From Liolophura sinensis (taxonomy: Eukaryota; Mollusca; Polyplacophora; Chitonida; Chitonidae), in NCBI RefSeq assembly GCF_032854445.1, contig NC_088301.1, positions 3,350,001-3,414,000 on the forward strand: a stretch of DNA of 64,000 bases, given 5' to 3'. Position numbers and translations under genes: made by a program. The notes beneath the pieces are model-generated. The model did not search any database. It had not been told where the DNA came from and saw only the letters and a program-made list of their open reading frames with translations. Positions 49,601-61,600 of this stretch are shown here, in pieces. The first letter of the stretch is position 1. Each line of letters begins with the position of its first letter.

Positions 49601-52600
49601 ACACAAACGCCAAGGCGGAGGCAATGCAAAAAAAATCGATTATTAACATCTTTATTAACTGACTGTGCATATAATTATAAACCCACTATTGCTTTATAAA
49701 ATCGTTAGATTTCTGGCATAATAACATCATAAAACAACCGACATCTAAAAATGAAAGTCGTCAGCATGGCGTTAAAACATACAATAACGAAAGAAATTTA
49801 TTCAAATTCATCCGCAATTGTGTTTTATCTTCTTCAGAATTCCATTCTTCCACCAGTGTTCATCGGTGCGGTAGCTAACGGATTTAATGCTTTCGCCCAG
49901 TACATAGCCGTCATAGTTCTCAACACAGGAGTTATGTGAGTCATCTTTTAGCAATATTCCTTACCCTGTGTAAATTTTTGCTCATCTTTATTGTACGCTT
50001 TTAAATGGTTTTAGTCCATGCCGTCCTGCACCTTGAAATAAATTTCATATTTTCAATGGTTGTGGTAAAATATTTAGTGTTGATGGTGTTTCTTTTCCTT
50101 TTCTTTCTGTTGCTACTGACCTGTTTCTGTTGCTGCTAACCTGTTTCTGTTGCTACTGACCTGTTTCTGTTGCTACTGACCTGTTTCTTATCATTACTGA
50201 TACTGTTTCTGTTTGCTAATGAACTGTCATTACTGAGCTCTTCCCTATTGTTACTGGGCTGTTTCTGTTGCTAATGAGCTGTTCGGTGTCATTACTGAGA
50301 TGTCCCCTATTGTTACTGAGCTGTATCATTACTGGTCTGTTCTGCATTGCTACGGAGCCGTCCCGTATCATCACCGAGCTGGCTTCTATTGAGCTATTCT
50401 ATGTCTTTACTGAACAGTTTGATTCCATTGCTAAGCGTTTCTCACTGAACTTTTCTCTGTCTCGATTGACGTGTTTTGAGTCACCATGGAGTTGTCCTCT
50501 GGCGTTCTACGTCATTAGTGAGCTGGTCTGTGTCATTACTGAGCTGATCTGTGCCATTATTGAGCTGGTCTGCGGCATTACAAAGCCGTTCCGCATCATT
50601 CCTGCGTTGTTCTGTGTCATTGCTGAATTGTTCTATACCACTGCTGAGCTGTTCTATACTCTGACTGAGTTGATACATGCTTTTACTGAGAGGCCTTCTG
50701 TGCCATTACTGAGACGTTACTTTGACATCACTGCTATTCCGTGTGAATGGTGTTTAGGCTGAGCGGCATACCGTACCATTGCTGTTTGCACCGGCAGTAA
50801 GTGGGATTGCTTTGTGGGGCACTACAACGTCACCAACAAAATTCTCACATCCGTACTGATTCTTTACTGCCGGCTTTCTAACCTTCCAGCGGGTCGTCGG
50901 TGGCTCAGGCGCTCTCACAGCTGGTCATGTGCTTGCTCCTGTTGATGTACATTATCTGCAGCGGAATTTACAAGAAAACCTGGTGTGGTAAGAAAATACA
51001 TGCTGTTTTGAAATCCTTTTGTATCTGGATTCGTTAACTGATTAGCAGTCCCTTGTTTATTTGTCGCACATCCAGATATTTGACAAGGTAACGCATTAAC
51101 ACCAGGTAATGCACAGATAGCAGATAATACATGAATACCAGGTAATGCACAGATAGCAGATAATACATGGATACCAGGTAATGCACAAATAGCAGATAAT
51201 ACATTGATACCAGGTAATGCACAAATAGCAGATAATACATTGATACCAGGTAATACACAAATAGCAGGTAATACATGGATACCAGGTAATGCACAGATAG
51301 CAGATAATACATGGATACCAGGTAATGCACAGATAGCAGATAATACATGGATACCAAGTAATGCACAGATAGCAGATAATACATGAATACCAGATAATAC
51401 GCAAGTAGCAGGTAATAAATGAATACCAGATAATACACAGATAGCAGATAATAAAGGATACCATATAATGCACAGATAGCAGATAATACATGAATACCAG
51501 GTAATACGCAAGTGGCACGACTTCCTAGGTTAAACCTTGCAAACGTGGTCACGCTTGAATAATTGTACTATACTTAAAATTCAGCGTAGGGAAGGCATAG
51601 TGTGAACTTGCCGGTCTCTCACATCAGCCAATGAGAATCGCTTCTCTATCCCTTTAAGAGGGTGTTTTCAACATTTAAAAGGTATCCATAAAGAACAAGT
51701 TGATAAAAACTTTAGATTGGTCTTTCTGGACCACTTCTTGTCAGTTGATTTTTTTATCCTCAGGACTCATAAGTAACGTGGACCATTTTGGTTGCCAAAT
51801 GATACTTCCACTGCTAAATAATAGCTTGTGGTTCTTGATAACATCTCCATGTTTTATCAAACTGCGACCACCATCCATTATTTAGGATATGTGAAAGGAC
51901 ACAGGGAAACTATAGAAAAAATATGTGGTATATGTTGGGAGGAAAATGATAAATACTTGCAAGCCAAGAAAACCATGTATTTACAGAGTCTTGGGTACCT
52001 GTTGATTTCAAATCTCAACAGTTTTTCCCCTTTTATTTAAGTGTCATCTGCTTCGTTACAAGCTTTCAGAAAATATGAAAACTACCGCTACATGCGGCTC
52101 TAGATAACTGTGTTATAAATCTGTTAGGCGCGAACAAATTTTGAATATTCACCTTATTCGACATCAAACACAATGGAACATTTGCCGTATATTTGTTTTT
52201 CATTTAAATCATAAAATCGATAACGGGTCTCCGTGGCTCAGTTGGTTAGCTCGCTAGCGCAGCGTAATGACCCAGGAGCCTCTTACCAATGCGGTCAATG
52301 TGAGCTCAAGTCCAGCTCATGCTGGCTTCCCCTCCGGTCGTATGTGGGAAGGTCTGTAGCAACCTGAGGATGGTCTTGGGTTTCCCCCGGGCTTTGTTTA
52401 TTTATTAAATAAATAAATAAATAAATAAAATCGATAAAATCAATGTAGTCGGGTTCTGCCAGGTTTCTTCCCACCGTAATGCTGGTCGTCGGGTCGTCGT
52501 CGTATAAGTGAAATATGCTGGAGTACGTCGTAAAACAAAACAAATAAATAAATTAATAAATAAATAAATACAGTCATGAGATATTTATCGGCCATGGCCT

Positions 52601-55600
52601 TTTTGCTACCAACTCAATATGGTCATGTTCTTCACAGTCATGCCCAACAGTCATGAAAATAACGTTGTGACGTATAACACAGGTAGCCAAGGTAATGATG
52701 CAGTTGTTATTACTATGCAGGCTAATGTAAAAAAAGATGATGACTAATGTAAATAATAAGTGATCTAATGTACTTCTGGTATTACCGTATTTGTGGTGTT
52801 ACTGCGATTATGGTGTTACCGTGCTTGTGGTTTTACCGTGCTTGTGATTTTACCGTGCTTATAGTGGTGTTACCGCGATTATGGTGTTACCGTGCTTGTG
52901 GTTTTACCGTGCTTGTGATTTTACCGTGCTTATAGTGGTGTTACCGCGATTATGGTGTTACCGTGCTTGTGGTTTTACCGTGCTTATAGTGTTACCGTGC
53001 TCATGCTTGTGATGTCACCATGCTTGTGGTGTTACCGTACTTGTGATGTTACCGTGCTTGCGGTGATACCCTGTTTGTAGTATTACCGTAAGCCGAAAAC
53101 CGTTACCGCTGTGTGTTACATGAAACAAGCTATTATTTACTAGTGTTTGGTGTATTTTTCAACGATGCCAGGTTTTTTCCTTACGTTTTATGCGTTGAAG
53201 TTCCCTTGAAATAAAAGTGCTAGATGAAAGTGCTTATTTAAAGCTGTTTGATCAACATGGCTTCCAAAATAAATGATCCTTCAAACACAAGCGCTGAAAC
53301 AAAACTGACCATTTACCTCTTCCGTTTTAGGTTGGACATGGCAAGCTTTGGAAAATTGGGGTCAGTTCTTTAGCCTCGCGATGGCCGGACTGGTCATGAT
53401 GGTCATATCATGGTGGACATATGAGGTGGGAGTGTTTCTCAGTGGTGAGTAGATACGTGAAAAAATTAAGGTAACAGTCAAACAATAGCTAAAAAAGTCA
53501 TGCTGTTAATGTGAAGAAAAACGTTTAAGGTTTGTAACAAAATACAATATGGCAGCTAAATGTGAGAAATTATTCGTTTGTACCTAGGCTGTAAGTGGAT
53601 TTAAATTTTTTAAAAATTTATACCAAAGGTTTTTCAATCAATATGTGTTTAAAACAGCGGGAGATCCACAGTCACATTAAATAATATATTTCTGTTAAAT
53701 ATTCATTAGGCATATACATTAAATATCTGTATATGATCCTCATATAACACATATTTTACAAGAATTTTTAGTTAAAAAAAGGATAAATCTTCTTTTGCCT
53801 CCCATAGGATTACTGGGAGAGGTTCAGCTAGCTGCAATGGCGATTACTTTCCAGTTACAAGTTCTGTTCTGTATGGTGAGTATGTACAAGATATCTCTTC
53901 TGTGTGGTATGTACATTCACACCCATCTACAAGATGCCTCTTCTCTGTGGTATATACATCGACATCTCTCTACAAGACCTCTTCTCTCTGGTATGTGCAT
54001 CCACATCTCTCTACAAGACCTCTTCTCTGTGGTATGTACATTCACACCCCTCTACAAGATGCCTCTTCTCTGTGGTATGTACATCCACATCTCTCTACAA
54101 GACCTCTTCTCTGTGGTATGTACATTCACACCCATCTACAAGATGCCTCTTCTCTGTGGTATATACATCCACATCTCTCTACAAGACCTCTTCTCTCTGG
54201 TATGTGCATCCACATCTCTCTACAAGACCTCTTCTCTGTGGTATGTACATTCACACCCATCTACAAGATGCCTCTTCTGTGTGGTATGTACATTCACACC
54301 CATCTACAAGACGCCTCTTCTGTGTGGTATGTACATTCACACCCATCTACAAAATGCCTCTTCTCTGTGGTATGTACATTCACACCCATCTACAAGACGC
54401 CTCTTCTGTGTGGTATGTACATTCACACCCATCTACAAGATGCCTCTTCTGTGTGGTATGTACATTCACACCCATCTACAAGATGCCTCTTCTCTGTGGT
54501 ATGTACATTCACATCTGTCTACAAGATGCCTCTTCTCTGTGGTATATACATCCACATCTCTCTACAAGACCTCTTCTCTGTGGTATGTACATCCACATCT
54601 CTCTACAAGACCTCTTCTCTGTGGTATGTACATCCACATCTCTCTACAAGATGCCTCTTCTCTGTGGTATATACATCCACATCTCTCTACAAGACCTCTT
54701 CTCTGTGGTATATACATCCCCATCTCTCTACAAGACCTCTTCTCTCTGGTATATACATCCACATCTCTCTACAAGACCTCTTCTCTGTGGTATGTACATC
54801 CACATCTCTCTACAAGACCTCTTCTCTGTGGTATATACATCCACATCTCTCTACAAGATGCCTCTTCTCTGTGGTATATACATCCCCATCTCTCTACAAG
54901 ATGCCTCTTCTCTGTGGTATATACATCCACATCTCTCTACAAGACCTCTTCTCTGTGGTATATACATCCCCATCTCTCTACAAGACCTCTTCTCTGTGGT
55001 ATGTACATCCACATCTCTCTACAAGACCTCTTCTCTGTGGTATGTACATCCACATCTCTCTACAAGATGCCTCTTCTCTGTGGTATATACATCCACATCT
55101 CTCTACAAGACCTCTTCTCTGTGGTATGTACATCTACATCTCTCTACAAGATGCCTCTTCTCTGTGGTATATACATCCACATCTCTCTACAAGACCTCTT
55201 CTCTGTGGTACGTACATCCCCATCTCTCTACAAGATGCCTCTTCTCTGTGGTATATACATCCACATCTCTCTACAAGACCTCTTGTCTGTGGTACGTACA
55301 TCCCCATCTCTCTACAAGACCTCTTCTCTCTGGTATGTACATTTACATCTCTCTACAAGATGCCTCTTCTCTGTGGTATATACATCCACATCTCTCTACA
55401 AGACCTCTTCTCTGTGGTATGTACATCCACATCTCTCTACAAGATGCCTCTTCTCTGTGGTATATACATCCCCATCTCTCTACAAGACCTCTTCTGTGTG
55501 GTATATACATCCACATCTCTCTACAAGATGCCTCTTCTCTGTGGTATATACATCCACATCTCTCTACAAGACCTCTTCTCTGTGGTATATACATCCACAT

Positions 55601-58600
55601 CTCTCTACAAGACCTCTTGTCTGTGGTATGTACATCCACATCTCTCTACAAGATGCCTCTTCTCTGTGGTATATACATCCACATCTCTCTACAAGACCTC
55701 TTGTCTGTGGTATGTACATCCACATCTCTCTACAAGATGCCTCTTCTCTGTGGTATATACATCCCCATCTCTCTACAAGACCTCTTCTCTCTGGTATGTA
55801 CATTTACATCTCTCTACAAGATGCCTCCTCTCTGTGGTATATACATCCACATCTCTCTACAAGACCTCTTGTCTGTGGTATGTACATCCACATTTCTCTA
55901 CAAGATGCCTCTTCTCTGTGGTATATACATCCACATCTCTCTACAAGACCTCTTCTCTCTGGTATGTACATCCACATCTCTCTACAAGACCTCTTCTCTC
56001 TGGTATGTACATTCACACCCATCTACAAGACGCCTCTTCTGTGTGGTATGTACATTTACATCTCTCTACAAGATGCCTCTTCTGTGTGGTATGTACTGTT
56101 ACGGTATTGAAAACAGCAACAGAAGACAGACTTAGTGACTCAATATTACAATGTAAACAATGCTTTATATATAAAATGAGACGTACAGTTTTACAGACAG
56201 TTCAACAACAACAACATAAAAAAACACCCGTCACACCCGCAGAGCACAACACAGGATAAATCCAAGCATGGAGGTATAATCCACTTTAGAACGGTCACAG
56301 CTCCCGCAGAAACTCACAAACGAACCGTTCAGAGACGTAGAGTAATGTCACCTTGTGGCAGAACGAACGTCCTCTGCAAAACTGAAAACTTCAGTTTAGA
56401 GTCCGTGACGACCTTGTCGGTCAGGTGAGCTCAGCGTGTTAAACAAATTACACAGTCAACATTGTATAATCATAATAAAGATCCGAACACCAATAAACGT
56501 GACTTCCGCAGAAATTCACTTAAACCAGACATCAGTACAACTGTGGTACACAAACGGTGCCGGCATAGAAATCTGTCTTCCCAAACGAAACTGGCATCAC
56601 CAGCTCATATCAATGTAATGGACTCAATACGAGAGCGTCGCACACTCTCCTGGCTCCCAGTGGATGCAGCAAAAATACCTCCTCTCTGCACAGAAAACAC
56701 GGCTTATATACGTTCCAGGTGGATTCAACTATTCTTAAACACAGAATTAACAGCCAATGAAATAAACGAAGCATTGAACAAGGTGCTTTCGATCCGGTCC
56801 GCGCTGTACACATATAACAGGGCCTGTTATGCTTTCACAAAGGTCCGCAGACTAACAGTACATAAAAACGTTAAATAGTCATACATAACAGTACATTCAC
56901 ACCCCTCTACAAGATGCCTCTTCTGTGTGCATTTATATCTCTCTACAAGACCTCTTTTGTATGGTATGTACATTTACACCCCTGTACAAGATACCTCTTC
57001 TGTGTGGTATTACATTCACACCCCTCTACAAGATGCCTCTTCTCTGTGGTATGTACATTCACACCCCTCTACGAGATGCCTCTTCTCTGTGGTATGTACA
57101 TTCACAACTCTCTACAAGACCTCTTCTGTGTGTTATGTACATTCACACTTCTCAACAAGACCTTTTCTGTGTGGTATGTACATTCACATCTCTCTACAAG
57201 ACCTCTTTTGTATGGTATGTACATTCACACCTCTCTATAAAACGCCTCCTCTGTGTGATATGTATATTCGCACCTCTCTATAAAATGCGCCCTCTGTGTG
57301 ATATGTATATTCGCACCTCTCTATAAAATACCTCTTCTGTGTGGTATGTACATTCACCTCTCTCTAAAAAATGCCTCCGCTGTGTGGTATGTACATTCAC
57401 ATCTTTCTATAAAATGCCTTTTCTGTGTGGTATTTACATTCACACCACTCTACAAGATGCATATTCTGTCTTCTAAATTGATAAACCGCATTCTTTAAAG
57501 TTCCTATTCTGTATGCTAGACATTCATGGTCCCGTGAAGGTTATCATTGATTAAATGTACTTTATACACCAACACTTGGTTTCAGTTCCCTGCCGGTGTG
57601 TCCGTGGCAGCCAGTGTACGGGTCGGGCACAATCTTGGGGCGGAGAATGCAGATGGCGCCAAAACATCTCATTGGACGGCGCAGACGTTATCATGTGAGT
57701 TACAAGAGGAGAAGGCCGTGAAAGTACGAGAAACCATTTGTACATATCAGAAACAAGCAAACAAACACATTTGTTGGGAATCCACGGGTAAAATATTGTC
57801 TTACCGAGTTGGTTAGAATTACTAAATGCACGGAGTAATGTACATGAATTATTCTGTACCAGATTAATCAAGGCATCCATAAAGTAGAAGCGTTCACTGT
57901 ATCGACAGTTTTGTAGCCTACCGGGCAGTTTTATCGATTTAGTGTTACATCAAAAATAATGATCCTCCAATGTGGCAGACAGAAACAACTGCAGCCTAAA
58001 ATGGCACGCGCTAGATACCCATAGCTTCTGCCGAGAAGTCCAGGTGTCTCTATATTTATCCTTTGCTGTGTCAGTCTTAACTAGATTTTAAAAACGATTT
58101 AGATGATAGTAACTAAAACCACCTTACAACGACGATGATACCCTGGCGAGAAAACTTTGCCATTGTTTGTGTGCAGTTATTTGAATTCCAAACGTCGCTG
58201 GTAGCCAGAGTTTCTAGCCTCCTGGGGTGGGTCTCATTTTGATACTTCATCTGACCGAACAAATGATTTTATTCTCTCAGAGTACACGTATCTCTTTGAT
58301 CGTAAATGCAATTTACCCTGGTTGTGACTTCTATGCAAAGCGCTAGGTAAATGTGAAAGCATTGCGTTGTGGATAGCATAGCATTGTAGATGTTGTGCGA
58401 TCGTGAGCTTTGCATTCTCTGAAGAGAAAGGGTTAATGAGAACAGCTACGACGTCCAAGCGTGAAGCCGTTTAAAGTACGGTCAACACGGACAGCAAAAA
58501 AGTTTAAAATAAACTTCCCTCCCCGTTCATTGAATGCATGTACTAATTGTATTCTGCGAACATGGTGTTAATATCTGTATGTCACACTTGAGGAGATTCG

Positions 58601-61600
58601 AAAGTAGCTTGAGAAACCTCGCTGATTTATCGCGGCTAAACTAAAACGCTGACCGCCGATATAGAAGTTAAGCATTCTTACCTATAGCTTTAATCAACAG
58701 TGAAATAAATAAATAGTATATAAATCAATATTATGATGAGAAAATCGATTTACTTTTTGTTTGTCTTTCTGGTGGTAATACTGAATATTTTTTTCCTCTA
58801 GGCTAAAATAATATGCGCATTTGTTTTGCACACGAATTTCACGTGCAGCATGATGATTTGGCTTCTGGATCTTCTTTTCAGGGATGATCTACCTATTGGC
58901 GGGCACTCTCGTTCTGTGTCTCCAAAACTTTCTTCCCTTAATGTTTTCTCACGAAAGGTAAGATTTCACTGAAATCTACACAGACGTGTAAATACCGTTT
59001 CGTGTTAGTTTTTAAGTATGGCGTCCAACAACAATCATCTTTATAAATACGGCTCAGTGTAAACCAAGCCATTTCAGATAAACAGTCTATAATCTGGCAC
59101 AGTGAGAATCACGTTTGGAGCAAAACAATCAACTGCAATCGTAAACTTGCTATTCCGGAAATTAGCCATCCCATACATTTGAATGCATATAGCTCAATGT
59201 GGTAGGGCTTATACATCCGGAAATCTGGCCTGTGTCTGAACTGATGAGGTGACCGGTTCCCTAGAGGTCCCTCACCCCATCACTGTGTATAGAGAAATAA
59301 TCTTGAATTTCAACTAATGGATACGTTTTGTTTCAGCGACATTACAGAACTGACGTCAAAAACTATTCTTGTGCTGGCTGCAGTGATGTTTATAGACTCA
59401 GTCACAGTAAGTTACTGTATACATGTATAAAACGACAAGATATGGATGATGATAAGGTGACATATTGGGGAACGTCATTGTGGAAGTGGAGTGCGTGTTT
59501 CGTTATCTGCGTCGGTTAATGTGATCCTTGTAGTATTTTGTATAGTGTATACGTCGGACTATAGGCCGCCTTCGGTGAGCTTCTGATCTAAGCAAGTCAT
59601 CGATAACAATCTTCGAATTACTTCCCTTGTTTGTGGGCGCCCATTGCGACCTTCGCTCCCTCGTCCCATTTATTGTGTGTTTAGACAGGAAGGAAACGCT
59701 CCACATAACTTTCACCTCTCTTTCTTTTGAAATGACTCGATAACGCGACAAAGCGATACGGTAAAACGGTAAAACATCGCTTTGTCACGGCCTAAAAAGG
59801 TATACAACCATGTCATTCTTATGTAAAATGGCATTTCTTGTTTTTCCTTTTACAGCTTGATGGTGCGACAACGCGGCAATACAAATCATAAAATGGTGCC
59901 ATCAGGGTATTGTACATGCGTGTTGTCACAGAAAAGTTTTTCCCTGCACAAGCTCACCTAGTTGAACGGAAAGGCACATTCTAACTTAAAATGCTGCATG
60001 AACTATCGCGTTATGTTTGTGTTGGCGCCAACCCACCAAGACCATATTTAAAAATAAAATGTCGCGTTCGTTCAGTTTGGAAAACACGATAACGCGTTCA
60101 ATTCAACATTTTAATTTAAAATGTAATTCACGAAGTTTCTATATACCAAGCAACATTTGTGCATACTGGTAGAACTCCCGGTGATGATCAAATGTGTTAC
60201 AGCAAGGTGACATTTAACATTTATTTTGTAGCGGCCAAGCACATAAACCAAATGTCTGAACCTGCGGTTCCTCTCGTACTGAGCAGGATTACCACGGCAA
60301 CAACATCTCAACAGTAGGGTAAAAAGACTGTCTAAACCAAGCTCACGTTCCTTATCGTGCAGCACGACGGCGCAACGGAGCGGTGACGATAACGAACTTC
60401 CAAACTTCTTGCTACTTGTATCTTGTGTGTGGTCCTTTGATTCAACAAACTTCACATTGAGTGGATGAAAATGTTCAAGATATTTCCGTTACAAACACAG
60501 GCAGTGAACTCTGATCCATTTGCTGCTGTAATTTTGACAACGTATCTGTGAAAGAAATAAATCAGGTTAAATGTGTATCTCCTTTAGGTAGTAAACGGTG
60601 GAACATTTCGAGGCTGTGGTCGGCAGTACTTAGGAGCCGTCTGTAACTTTGTGGGTTACATCCTAATCACCATACCCTTAGCGGCAGTGCTCATGTTCCC
60701 CGCAAAAATGGGAGCTGTGGGTAAGTCTTCTGCATAAGAAGAGGTTTGTTCATTTTTAATTGTCGTGCCACAGTACAAAATCCTGTAGCAGAACCAGTTA
60801 GGCAAAGTCAACAACGACCCCATCTTCCGCTTTGGTGTGTCATATGCGCTATCTCGTCACGTGGAAAGTTAAGTGATATGGAATTATGGAAGCTCACATA
60901 AATACAGCCGAACTGACCGTATAGTAAATGCACATATGAACTGCGCTCATATTTTATGTATTAGTTTATATTAGTGTACCTATATAATATGTTTCCAGTC
61001 CGGCCGTACGTGGGAAAGTCTGCCAGCAACCTGCGGATGGTGGTGGGTTTTCTCGGGCTTTATCCGGTTTCCTCCCGCCATAATGCAGGTCGCCCTAGTA
61101 TAAGTAAAATGTTCTTGAGTACTGCGTAAAACACGAATCAAATAAATAAATAAATATATAATACGTTAGTACGTGATACTATTCGACGATCCAGTTTAAA
61201 ACGTAACTTTTCTTAACAGATGATTAACGTGGTAACTAAGCAGACTGTAATTTTGAGGAACCTATTTCTGTATGTAGGAGACAATGTTTAGAGTAAAATG
61301 AAATATGGTATAGTGGACAGAGCAGTATCAACATGTTAAATGAACAAGTATATCATACTAAGTATATCAGTACATACAGTGGGGCCACAACATAGATGTA
61401 AATGGATGAATAATAGGCAAAACAAATGAGTGATGAACTACACAGTGGGTGGGCGACAGTACAGTGATAAACCACACAATAACACCTAAGTGGGTGGGTC
61501 ACAGTGCAGTGATAAAAAGTGGGTGGGTGACAGTACAGTGATAAACCACACATCGGGTGGGAGACAGTACAGTGATATACCACTGGATACAGCTGGATAT

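Noticed and set aside
50915-51552. Hydrophobic minus-strand ORFs of 140-198 codons as a membrane protein
   Set aside because: They are the 36-bp array in intron 11 read in three frames.
53795-56259. Three overlapping ORFs of 771, 785 and 743 codons as real proteins
   Set aside because: They are readings of one tandem repeat in three frames; the first starts inside a MATE exon and its upstream intron, and none shows a domain. Kept only as a finding about the array.
60111-60455. 114-codon minus-strand ORF as a protein gene
   Set aside because: Its core (QYERNRRFRHLVYVLG) is translated 28S rRNA sequence.
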